From contig JAZULV010000107.1 of assembly GCA_045603305.1 (NCBI GenBank), positions 1-22,759 of the forward strand: a DNA stretch of 22,759 nucleotides. Reading direction: 5' to 3'. A program made the translations under genes and the position numbers. This DNA is from JAFRXK01 sp045603305. Lineage in GTDB: Bacteria; Bacillota; Clostridia; Lachnospirales; Lachnospiraceae. Numbering within the stretch: the first letter of the stretch is position 1; each line of letters opens with the position of its first letter. Below the pieces are notes generated by a model. It was not told the DNA's origin. It saw nothing but the letters and a program-made list of their open reading frames with translations, and did not search any database. Of this stretch, positions 14,287 to 21,656 are shown one piece after another.

Positions 14287-14613
14287 ATGGCAGCAGATGT
14301 CACTATATTAACAGAAAAGATGCGTGCAGCGCTGCGTATCAGCAGCACTAGTGCAAAAATCACAGAAGAAATAAAAGACTGTATATATGCTTGCTTGACT
14401 GATTTAAAGAATGACGGCGTAAAGTTGATAAAAGAGTCAGACCCGCTTATTATCAGGGCAATTACGCTGTATTGCAAGGCAGAATTTGGTTTCAACAATA
14501 ATGCGGAAAAATTTAGGCAGTCATATGACACACTCAAGATGCGCTTGTCGTTATCCGAGGAATACAACACAGTGCAAGGGTCTGAAACGGACGCTTGGGA
14601 AAGTGAGGTATAA
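14287..14613 (+). CDS. Head-tail connector (Gp6/QLRG-like)
   Basis: A 108-residue helical protein beginning MAADVTILTEKMRAALRIS. The pattern of three or four helices, with ITEEIKDCIYACLTDLKNDG and IIRAITLYCKAEFGF, matches the phage head-tail connector family (HK97 gp6/QLRG type), which forms a ring under the portal. A GTG at 14278 is in frame but is part of AAGGTG (14275-14280), which sits six bases before ATG 14287; the ATG is therefore the start. Confidence 0.8.
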   Translation: MAADVTILTEKMRAALRISSTSAKITEEIKDCIYACLTDLKNDGVKLIKESDPLIIRAITLYCKAEFGFNNNAEKFRQSYDTLKMRLSLSEEYNTVQGSETDAWESEV

Positions 14614-14946
14614 ATGGCAAATTGGGTAGACGAATTGACGCTTATTAAAGAAACCGAGGGAGAAAGCCGGGTAAATAAAAACGGCTTTGCAGAACAGCCG
14701 GAAGAGAGTAAGCGTACTGTTTTTGCAAATAAGAAATCAGTAGGCTACAGCGAGTATTTTAAGAGCCAGCAGACAGGCAAAGTAGTGGAGGCAAAATATG
14801 AAGTACATAAAGCAGATTATGAGGGCGAGGATATCGTAGAGGATATGGATGGAAAACGCTTTTTTGTGCTTAAGACATATGATATAGACGACGACACCAT
14901 AGAGCTTACATTAACCGACCTGCGCCATAAAGAAAAGGGGTCGTAA
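14614..14946 (+). CDS. Head closure / head-tail adaptor protein
   Basis: A 110-residue beta-rich protein. The visible plan (RTVFANKKSVGYSEYFKSQQ, then KYEVHKADYEGED, then a strand KRFFVLKTYDI and IELTLTD) matches the head closure/stopper group (SPP1 gp16-like). It seals the portal channel and offers the tail docking surface. It begins directly after the connector stop and ends two bases before the next start, in the standard order. Confidence 0.75.
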   Translation: MANWVDELTLIKETEGESRVNKNGFAEQPEESKRTVFANKKSVGYSEYFKSQQTGKVVEAKYEVHKADYEGEDIVEDMDGKRFFVLKTYDIDDDTIELTLTDLRHKEKGS

Positions 14947-14948
14947 GT

Positions 14949-15380
14949 ATGGCAGATTTTACAACTGTTGGTTTAGAGAAGGTTATAGAGGCATTTAGTA
15001 ACAGAGAGCATGCAACGGTTGAGGCAGTCCCTAAGATGCTGAAAGCGGGCGCTGATGTGTTGGTAGAGGCACAGCGAGCAGAAGCAAAGGCTATGGGGAT
15101 TGAGGATACGGCAGGCTTTATAAATTCTATTAAAGCTACTACTGTAAAGGGTAACGATACAGAGAAATATGTAGAAATTTATCCTCATGGCAGGGCTAAG
15201 CATGGCAACGACAGAAAAGGCGATAAAAGCAATGTGCGATACGCAACAATCGGATTTGTTGCCGAGTATGGAACAAGCAGCAAAGCTGCACGTCCGTATA
15301 TGACAACAGCAAACAAAAAAGCTCACCAGAAAGTAGTAGCAGCAGAGTTAGAAACATGGGAGAGTGTAACAAATGGATAG
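14949..15380 (+). CDS. HK97 gp10-like tail completion protein
   Basis: A 143-residue protein. The family hallmark is IGFVAEYGTSSKAARPYM near the C-terminus, equivalent to the 'FVEYGTs..ArPf' motif of HK97 gp10. An N-terminal helix pair with VPKMLKAGADVLVEAQRAEA precedes it. It is part of the neck/tail completion complex. AAAGGGG lies upstream; its end overlaps the next gene by eight bases. Confidence 0.85.
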   Translation: MADFTTVGLEKVIEAFSNREHATVEAVPKMLKAGADVLVEAQRAEAKAMGIEDTAGFINSIKATTVKGNDTEKYVEIYPHGRAKHGNDRKGDKSNVRYATIGFVAEYGTSSKAARPYMTTANKKAHQKVVAAELETWESVTNG

Positions 15381-15699
15381 CTTAAAGGAAGTATTAGAGA
15401 GTACAGGACTGCCAGCTGAAAGAGGCATATATACTGGCAAGAACAAACCGGTGGCATATTACACCTTTTTGCGATTATTAAAAAACGCAGCGGTAAGAGC
15501 TGACGATGCAGAAAGCAGCGGTAAAGAACTATACAGAGTTACACTGTTTCACAAGGGAGACTTTGAGGCTCAGCTAAAAAAAACGCTGGCAGTATTGGCG
15601 GCAGCAGGTGCTTATATCAACAGCGTAGACGCTGAAAATTATGAAACAGAAACAGGGTACTGGGTTGTACCTATCACAATCGAAATATTAAAGGAGTGA
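15373..15699 (+). CDS. Tail terminator-like protein
   Basis: A 108-residue protein assigned mainly from position and size: it lies between the gp10-like protein and the major tail protein, where the tail terminator (lambda gpU-like) is encoded. The layout, a helix at the start (LKEVLESTGLPAERG), strand VAYYTFLRLL, strand YRVTLFHKGD, a helix and a final strand TGYWVVPITIEI, fits that fold. It would cap the tail tube. Sequence motifs alone are not decisive. Confidence 0.7.
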   Translation: MDSLKEVLESTGLPAERGIYTGKNKPVAYYTFLRLLKNAAVRADDAESSGKELYRVTLFHKGDFEAQLKKTLAVLAAAGAYINSVDAENYETETGYWVVPITIEILKE

Positions 15700-15706
15700 C
15701 AAAACA

Positions 15707-16270
15707 ATGACATTAGGATTAAAAGACCTTTATTATGCGGTATGCACAGAAGCAGATGGTTTAGAAACATACGGAGCGCCTAAGAAGTTAGCAGAGGCTA
15801 TTAATGCCGACTTGTCTGTAAAAACAGCCACTGCCGATTTGTACGCAGATGACGCATTAAGCGAAAGCGTAAAGGAGTTCGTGAGCGGCACATTAAAGTT
15901 AGGCATTAAAGACCTTTCTATTGAAACCATTGCAGAAGTGCTTGGACAGATGGTTGATCAGAATAATGTTGTATGGGCCGGCGGTGATGACGAGCCACCA
16001 TTTTTGGCAATTGGATTCAGAGCTGCAAAGACTGGAGGCAGATACAAGTATGTATGGCTGCTTAAGTGCAAATTCGAAGTGCCTGGCGAGAAGTACGAGA
16101 CAAAGGGCGAAAGCATCAAGTTTAACACACCGGAAATCACCGCTACTTTCTACAAGAGAAAGAAGGATGGCAAGTGGAAGGCGGATTTTGTAGGTTTGGA
16201 AACAGAGAACGCAGCTACAACATGGTTTACAGAAGTGCCGGAACCGTCAGCAGTAATGACAACAGTATAA
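15707..16270 (+). CDS. Major tail protein (phi13 family)
   Basis: A 187-residue tube protein of the phi13-like type, with typical segments GLKDLYYAVCTEAD, KKLAEAINADLSV, ATADLYADD, VKEFVSGTLKLGIKDLS and the later RYKYVWLLKCKFEVPGE. It stacks in rings around the tape measure. There is no Ig-like domain at the C-terminus, so this is the short form. The gene is followed by a hairpin (16285-16310). Confidence 0.9.
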   Translation: MTLGLKDLYYAVCTEADGLETYGAPKKLAEAINADLSVKTATADLYADDALSESVKEFVSGTLKLGIKDLSIETIAEVLGQMVDQNNVVWAGGDDEPPFLAIGFRAAKTGGRYKYVWLLKCKFEVPGEKYETKGESIKFNTPEITATFYKRKKDGKWKADFVGLETENAATTWFTEVPEPSAVMTTV

Positions 16271-16276
16271 TTGAGG

Positions 16277-16321
16277 AAAGGAGAAAGGCGTAGCACACAG
16301 GCTGCGCCTTAATTTATTAAC
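16277..16321 (+). promoter_or_regulatory. Ribosome binding site separated from its start by a hairpin
   Basis: AAAGGAG (16277-16283) is a good ribosome binding site, but the next start, ATG 16322, is 38 bases away with no closer site. Between them AAGGCGTAGC (16285-16294) pairs with GCTGCGCCTT (16301-16310), ten pairs with one G-U. Folding would cut the effective distance to about 12 bases. The stem is followed by AATTTATT, so weak termination is the alternative. Confidence 0.5.
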
Positions 16322-16729
16322 ATGGGTGCATTAAAAAGCGGAGCATATCCAGTAACACTTAATGGTGAAGAGTACGGATTACTTTTTTCACTTAATGCAT
16401 TAGACGAGGTGCAGGAGAAGTTTGACGGATATGACAAACTGGATAAGGTTTTTAATAATCAGAATCCTAAATTATTTAAAGATACTCGTTGGTTACTTAC
16501 TCTTCTCATTAATGAAGCTCTTTTGGCGGAGAATGAGAATGCACAGATGCTTGATGAAAAGAAAGTAGGAAGGATGATACATGCAGGCAATTTGCAGGAA
16601 GTACAGAGTGCCATTTTTAAAGCATTTGCAAAGGGCACAGCTGGGGACGAAGAACTGCAGAAAGATAGTGAGGAGGCAGCAGGAGGAACAACAGAAGAGG
16701 GAAACAGTCGAGCCGAGCAGGAAAGTTAG
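16322..16729 (+). CDS. Tail assembly chaperone, short form (gpG-like)
   Basis: A 135-residue protein. The start is YPVTLNGEEYGLLFSLNALDE, a typical beginning of Firmicutes tail chaperones, followed by helices (FKDTRWLLTLLINEALL, RMIHAGNLQEVQSAIFKAF) and a charged Gly/Glu tail. It coats the tape measure protein during tail assembly and is absent from the finished virion. The last codons contain the slippery site GGGAAAC, and the stop TAG (16727-16729) lies in the loop of the frameshift hairpin. Most ribosomes stop here and yield this product. Confidence 0.88.
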   Translation: MGALKSGAYPVTLNGEEYGLLFSLNALDEVQEKFDGYDKLDKVFNNQNPKLFKDTRWLLTLLINEALLAENENAQMLDEKKVGRMIHAGNLQEVQSAIFKAFAKGTAGDEELQKDSEEAAGGTTEEGNSRAEQES

Positions 16730-16932
16730 ATACTGCTCGGCTTTTATATATAGCAATGGTGCTTTTGGGGTACAGAGAGCATGAGGCATGGCGAAAGACG
16801 CCGTTCCAAATTACTAAGTTATTCAGATACCACAAGGAATACAATCCGCACATTTTCAGGCAGGAGAGTATGGCAGCACCAGAAGTAGCAGAAGTAATGG
16901 ACGATATAGACATAGCGCTAGGGGGACTATAA
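16322..16932 (+). CDS. Tail assembly chaperone, -1 frameshift fusion (gpGT-like)
   Basis: Predicted product of slippage at 16699-16705: bases 16322-16705 are read in the first frame, then base 16705 is reused and reading continues to TAA at 16930-16932. The fusion has about 203 residues: 128 from the first frame and 75 from the second. The added part contains MVLLGYREHEAWRKTPFQI, LFRYHKEYNPHIF and the ending DDIDIALGGL, which matches the usual second chaperone ORF. The second frame is open from 16672 on; its own ATG (16756) has no good ribosome binding site, which favours frameshifting over separate translation. In lambda the equivalent GT form recruits the tube protein to the tape measure. 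Confidence 0.85.
16699..16742 (+). promoter_or_regulatory. -1 programmed ribosomal frameshift signal
   Basis: The heptamer G-GGA-AAC (16699-16705) is in the correct phase for simultaneous slippage of both tRNAs. After a five-base spacer, AGCCGAGCAG (16711-16720) pairs perfectly with CTGCTCGGCT (16733-16742) as a ten-pair stem with a 12-base loop. This is the standard slippery-site plus stem-loop design, as in lambda G/GT. TTTATATA follows the stem, but the terminator reading is less convincing because the second ORF continues through it. Confidence 0.88.
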
Positions 16933-16935
16933 TTT

Positions 16936-19614
16936 ATGGCTGACAAGACAGATAATATCAAAACTAGGCTTAGCTTCGATGGAGAAGCACAGTATAAAGC
17001 AGCCTGCAGGGAAATTAACAGCACCCTTAAAGTGCTTAATTCGGAAATGAAACTTGTAACGGCTGAATATAAAGACAATGCGAACAGTACAGAGGCGTTA
17101 AAAGCTAAGCAGACAGTACTACAAAAGACCTACGACGAGCAGGTGAAAAAGGTGAAAGAAACCGAAGCCGCGTTGGAAAAATGCAGAAAGGTAACGGGAG
17201 ATAACAGCGAGGCAAGTAAAAAGCTTGAAGCACAGCTTAATTATCAGAAAACAGCACTAGTAGGTACAGAGAGTGAGCTTAAGAAAACGTCTGCAGAACT
17301 GGAAAAGTGTGAGAAATCAGTAAACGATTTAGGCGAAGAGGTTAAAGCAAGTGGAGAAGAGGCGGAAAAAGCAGAAGGCAAGTTCAGTAAGCTAGGCAGC
17401 ATAATGTCCAGTATTGGCAGTGCAGTTGCAAAAGGGGTGCTTGCATTAGGCACAGCTGCCGCATCTGCAGCAACGGGCTTAGCGGCTCTTACAGTTGCTG
17501 GTGGAGAATATGCAGACGAAGTATGTACAATAGCTGCTAACACAGGGCTTGCAACTGACAGTGTGCAAAAGTACCAGTATGCACTTAATTTCATTGACGG
17601 AGATATGAACACTCTTATTAAAACAATGGAAAAACAAAAACAGCAGATGGGAAATGCAGTCGAAGGCAATAAAGCCGCGATAGCAGCATACGAAAGACTT
17701 GGCATTCAGGTAAAGAACGCAGATGGCACTTTTAGAGACAGCGAGGAAGTATACTGGGAAGTGATAGATGCATTAAGAGGAGTAACGGACGAGGTTGAAA
17801 GAGATAACCTGGCTACAGAGCTACTGGGAAAGAGCAGCAAAGACTTACGAACGGTTATTGAGGCTGGCAGTGAGTCTTTTAAGGCGTATGGAGCAGAGGC
17901 AGAAGCTATGGGTGCTGTGATGGGCGGCGATAACCTTACTGTACTGGGCGCTTTTGATGATAAAGTACAGCAACTCAAGGCTGGTATGGGTGGATTAAAA
18001 AATGCAGCTGCAATGATTGCACTACCCTTTCTTGATACACTAGCAGCGGACGGCGTTAGCATACTGGGCGACTTCTCTAAAGGAATACAAGATGCAAATG
18101 GTGACATGGGTAAAATGGCAGAAGTTATAGGCAATACCTTAAGCAGCGCAGTTGGTCTGATTGCATCTAAACTTCCGGAATTTGTACAAATTGGCGTTAA
18201 GCTTATTACGACGTTGGTTAATGGTCTTTCGAAGAATCTGCCAACAATAACATCGGCTGCAATAGAAATTATTACAACATTAGTGCAGGGTATTACTCAA
18301 CTACTACCACAGTTGCTATCAGCTGCAATTCAGATTATTACACAGTTAGCAACAGGGCTAGCAGAAGGTTTACCTACTCTCTTACCTGAGATAGTTAATC
18401 TAGTGACAGGTATAGCAAACACACTCGTTGAAAATATACCAGTAATACTTGATGCGGCGATACAGTTGCTCATGGCTATCGTAGATGCCTTGCCTACTAT
18501 TATAGTAGAGTTGGTAAAGGCTGTTCCTATTATAGTAAACACGCTCGTTGAAAACATACCAGTAGTACTTGATGCGGCGATACAGTTGCTCATGGCTATC
18601 GTAGATGCCTTGCCTACTATTATAGTAGAGCTGGTAAAGGCTCTGCCTGCTATTTTAACCACAATAATTAACGCAATCGTTACAGGCATACCTATGCTGA
18701 TACAGGGTGCTATACAGTTACTTATGGCTATCGTAGATGCAATACCAGTAATAATAGATGCATTGATAGAGGCGCTTCCACAGATTATAAATGCTATAAT
18801 CGAGGGATTGCTTAGTGCAATACCTGAACTGATAGTAGGAGCAATACAATTGTTTATGGCTTTATTAGAAGCAATACCGGCGATTATTATAGAACTGGGA
18901 AATGCAATACCGGAAATTATTACGGCGATAGTAAACGGATTTATTGATGGTTTACCAAAATTCAAAGATGCGGCTATGCAGGGTGTTACAAAGATAGTAG
19001 ATACATTTAAAGAACTACCAGGCAAGATACCATCGGCAATAAGTGGCGCTATTACGAAAGTGTCGGAATGGGGCTTAAAGATGCAGGATAAGGCAAAAAG
19101 CGCTATAGCATCTGTTTGTACCAGTATAGTAAACGGATTTAAGGACCTGCCAAATAAAATGCTTACAGTCGGTACTAATCTGGTTCAAGGCATATGGAAT
19201 GGCATAAATAATGCTAAAGACTGGATAGTAGATAAAATCAAAGGATTTGGAGATGCAGTATTAGGAGGTATTAAGTCCTTCTTTGGTATTGCCAGTCCTT
19301 CCAAAGTAATGCGAGATCAGGTAGGTGTTTTTCTGGCTCAGGGTGTAGGAATAGGATTTACCAACGAAATGGAAAAAGTAAGCAGGGATATAAACGATAG
19401 CATACCAAGAGAATTTGACATAGATGCTACAGCGAAAGTAAGTAAAAATATTGATTTTGATAATGATAATAAACCAAAACCGGTAAATGGCAGCAGTGCA
19501 GCAGGTGGCATTACTGTAGTCCAGTATATATATGCAAATACTACAGACTATGCAAGAGAGCAGAAGGAAGCTGCTAAACGCTTTGGTGATATAGCTAGGC
19601 AGGTGGTAGTTTGA
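16936..19614 (+). CDS. Tape measure protein
   Basis: An 892-residue tail-length ruler. Residues 1-150 are a long coiled coil (LNSEMKLVTAEYKDNANS, ALEKCRKV). A hydrophobic stretch follows (about 155-190, rich in Ala and Gly). Residues 410-670 hold amphipathic repeats built on IPVILDAAIQLLMAIVDALP, spaced 40-44 residues. The C-terminal part has the common motif FFGIASPSKVMRDQVG (about 780-795) and a Ser/Gly-rich end. By the family rule of about 0.15 nm per residue, the tail would be roughly 130 nm; this is an estimate. AGGGGGAC lies upstream of the ATG, four bases after the chaperone stop. Confidence 0.93.
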   Translation: MADKTDNIKTRLSFDGEAQYKAACREINSTLKVLNSEMKLVTAEYKDNANSTEALKAKQTVLQKTYDEQVKKVKETEAALEKCRKVTGDNSEASKKLEAQLNYQKTALVGTESELKKTSAELEKCEKSVNDLGEEVKASGEEAEKAEGKFSKLGSIMSSIGSAVAKGVLALGTAAASAATGLAALTVAGGEYADEVCTIAANTGLATDSVQKYQYALNFIDGDMNTLIKTMEKQKQQMGNAVEGNKAAIAAYERLGIQVKNADGTFRDSEEVYWEVIDALRGVTDEVERDNLATELLGKSSKDLRTVIEAGSESFKAYGAEAEAMGAVMGGDNLTVLGAFDDKVQQLKAGMGGLKNAAAMIALPFLDTLAADGVSILGDFSKGIQDANGDMGKMAEVIGNTLSSAVGLIASKLPEFVQIGVKLITTLVNGLSKNLPTITSAAIEIITTLVQGITQLLPQLLSAAIQIITQLATGLAEGLPTLLPEIVNLVTGIANTLVENIPVILDAAIQLLMAIVDALPTIIVELVKAVPIIVNTLVENIPVVLDAAIQLLMAIVDALPTIIVELVKALPAILTTIINAIVTGIPMLIQGAIQLLMAIVDAIPVIIDALIEALPQIINAIIEGLLSAIPELIVGAIQLFMALLEAIPAIIIELGNAIPEIITAIVNGFIDGLPKFKDAAMQGVTKIVDTFKELPGKIPSAISGAITKVSEWGLKMQDKAKSAIASVCTSIVNGFKDLPNKMLTVGTNLVQGIWNGINNAKDWIVDKIKGFGDAVLGGIKSFFGIASPSKVMRDQVGVFLAQGVGIGFTNEMEKVSRDINDSIPREFDIDATAKVSKNIDFDNDNKPKPVNGSSAAGGITVVQYIYANTTDYAREQKEAAKRFGDIARQVVV
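18421..18642 (+). repeat. 120-bp tandem duplication in the tape measure gene
   Basis: Bases 18421-18522 recur at 18541-18642 with about four mismatches, a period of exactly 120 bases (40 residues, 496-535 and 536-575). Diverged relatives of the core repeat lie about 132 bases further on, twice (from 18713 and 18845). The near identity suggests a recent duplication that lengthened the ruler. Confidence 0.9.
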
Positions 19615-20492
19615 TGGAATATGAAAAGTTGATATATATTAATTCTAGAGGAGAGTCTTTAGAGTTAAGTATAAATAGTCGTTATCATTGCAATGTATCA
19701 AAAGATGTTACTGGACTTGACGGAGTAGAAAACACTATATATTCATCTAACAGCATTGGCCAGTATGGTGATACTTATGTTGGGCAGCGTTTCGAGCCAA
19801 GAGAGATCGGTATTATTGGATATATCAAGAGTGTTGATAAAGATGAAGCGATTGAATTACGTCGAAGAGCAGAAAGAATATTAAATGCGGAACTCGGTGG
19901 AAATCTTATATATCAGTATAAACAGTATAGTCGCATTATTAACTGTAAGATAGATGGCAAGCCTACATTTTCGAGAAATAGAGTTCTGATAAGTTTTACC
20001 ATACATCTGATCTGTCATGACCCGTTTTGGCGCGAGCTAAACGAGCAGAAAAAAGACATTGCAGCATGGGTATCTTCCTGGGAGTTTGATTTTGAAATAC
20101 CAGAAGAGGGGATTGAATTAGGATATCGCGAACCATCTATATTAGTTAATGTAAATAATGAAGGCGACGTAAAAAGCGGTATCAGAGTGGATTTTATAGC
20201 AAAAGGGACTGTGACTAATCCGTCTCTTATCAATGTTAACACTAAAGAATATATAAAGCTTGAAGTTACTATGTCAGCCGATGATGTTATTACCATAAAT
20301 ACCGGTTATGGAAATAAATCCGTAATGCTGAAAAGAAATGGCCAGATGCAAGACTACTTTGCAAGATTAAATCCTTATAGTACTTTTTTGCAGCTTGATA
20401 TAGGCGATAATATTTTTAGGTATGAAGCTGAAAGTGGCGGTGAAGCTTTGGAAGTAGCGGTGTATTATAACAACAAATATCTGGGGGTTTAA
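19614..20492 (+). CDS. Distal tail protein (Dit, Sipho_tail family)
   Basis: A 292-residue protein with the usual Dit plan: an N-terminal beta domain (LIYINSRGESLEL, QYGDTYVGQRFEPREIGIIG, then RRRAERILNAELGG) and a C-terminal galectin-like part (IRVDFIAKGTVTNPSLIN, DVITINTGYGNKSVML). It forms the hexameric hub at the tail tip. The TTG at 19611 is in frame, but ATG 19614 is seven bases after AGGTGG (19601-19606) and overlaps the tape measure stop by one base, so it is preferred. Confidence 0.88.
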   Translation: MEYEKLIYINSRGESLELSINSRYHCNVSKDVTGLDGVENTIYSSNSIGQYGDTYVGQRFEPREIGIIGYIKSVDKDEAIELRRRAERILNAELGGNLIYQYKQYSRIINCKIDGKPTFSRNRVLISFTIHLICHDPFWRELNEQKKDIAAWVSSWEFDFEIPEEGIELGYREPSILVNVNNEGDVKSGIRVDFIAKGTVTNPSLINVNTKEYIKLEVTMSADDVITINTGYGNKSVMLKRNGQMQDYFARLNPYSTFLQLDIGDNIFRYEAESGGEALEVAVYYNNKYLGV

Positions 20493-20494
20493 TT

Positions 20495-21655
20495 ATGGAG
20501 CTAAATATATATGATGAAGAGATAACACCTTTAGGTGTTGTAGACGAAATAGAGAGTCTAATATGGAAACATACATACTGGCAGCCTGGAGAATCTACAG
20601 ATGTAAAGCTGCTTGCACCAGCGACAGCAAATAATCTTAAGCTGTTAAAAAGGGGCAACATAATAATAAAGCACGATAATCCACCGGAATATACAGATGA
20701 TACCGGCAACTGGTACCGTGCGGCTCAAATCAAACGTCGGCATATAACTAAAAGCAGTGATGGTGCTGAACAGATTGAAGTACAGTGTTGTCTTTTAAAA
20801 AAATGGCTTGATAAACGAGTTATAATTAACAAGATAGTAATGACTGGTACATCTCAAGATAAAATTAATAGGATAGTAAATGATAACATTGGCAGCAGTG
20901 CTGCATACGGAAGACAGTTTCCTCAATTTGTTATTCTTAGTCAAGAGGATTATGGCGGAGAAATAACGGAATACGCAAATGAAGATTTTGCCGGAGTAAA
21001 AGAAGAGATACACAGCAAGGCTGTGACGGGCAAATTAGGATATGATATTTTGGTAAATGAAGCCACTTGTAAGTTTGGCTTCTATTTATTTAAAGGCAAG
21101 AATCGTATTGCTGGTAATAATGAAGGGAATGGCACTTGCACATTTGCAGAGGAATACGACAATGTGAACGAACAAGAGTATGAAGAATCAGATCAGGATA
21201 AAAAGAATGTAATATATGCATCTGGTGAAGCGAATGAATCCGGTGTAATTCCTGTTGTGGTGCTTGGTGATGAAAAAGAAGGGTTATCCCGCGAAGAGGT
21301 ATATGTAGATTTAAGCAGCATTAAGAGAACTTATAAAGAAAATGAAGTTGAGATAACAATAGCTGATGAAGAGTACGAAAAAATACTGGCTATTGCATCA
21401 TCAAATGAATTGGATAAATATAAGGAACTGATAACATTTAATGCCAGCATCAATTCGCATGGAAACCTAATATTTAGAACACATTACAATGTTGGGGACA
21501 GAATAACGGTTGTATCTAATCGCTGGGGCATAAAAACTGATGTAAGAATAACAGCTATTAATGAAATATATCAAAAGGGTATAAAAAACATTGATGCTGT
21601 ACTAGGTGATAGTACACCTACAATAATAGAACAGATTAGAAAGGTAAGGCGGTAA
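20495..21655 (+). CDS. Tail-tip protein, ReqiPepy6 Gp37-like
   Basis: A 386-residue protein that matches the Gp37-like/Tal N-terminal family: IYDEEITPLGVVDEIESLIW at the start, YWQPGESTDVKLLAP, then QIEVQCCLLKKWLDKRVI, and a late barrel with NVGDRITVVSNRWGIKTDV. It sits below Dit as the trimeric hub and lacks a C-terminal enzyme domain, so it is the short form; any cell wall enzyme would be on another protein. It starts two bases after the Dit stop. Confidence 0.85.
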   Translation: MELNIYDEEITPLGVVDEIESLIWKHTYWQPGESTDVKLLAPATANNLKLLKRGNIIIKHDNPPEYTDDTGNWYRAAQIKRRHITKSSDGAEQIEVQCCLLKKWLDKRVIINKIVMTGTSQDKINRIVNDNIGSSAAYGRQFPQFVILSQEDYGGEITEYANEDFAGVKEEIHSKAVTGKLGYDILVNEATCKFGFYLFKGKNRIAGNNEGNGTCTFAEEYDNVNEQEYEESDQDKKNVIYASGEANESGVIPVVVLGDEKEGLSREEVYVDLSSIKRTYKENEVEITIADEEYEKILAIASSNELDKYKELITFNASINSHGNLIFRTHYNVGDRITVVSNRWGIKTDVRITAINEIYQKGIKNIDAVLGDSTPTIIEQIRKVRR

Positions 21656-21656
21656 T

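Noticed and set aside
16711..16749. Intrinsic terminator after the short tail chaperone
   Set aside because: The stem begins five bases after a correctly phased GGGAAAC and the -1 frame stays open through it, so a frameshift stimulator explains it better.
16756..16932. The second chaperone frame as an independently started gene
   Set aside because: ATG 16756 has no good ribosome binding site, whereas the frameshift signal and the open overlap upstream support a fusion product.
18330..19025. A 231-codon minus-strand ORF opposite the tape measure repeats
   Set aside because: It mirrors the repeated tape measure codons, has no ribosome binding site, and its Ile/Ser/Ala-rich content is what the complement of that region would give.
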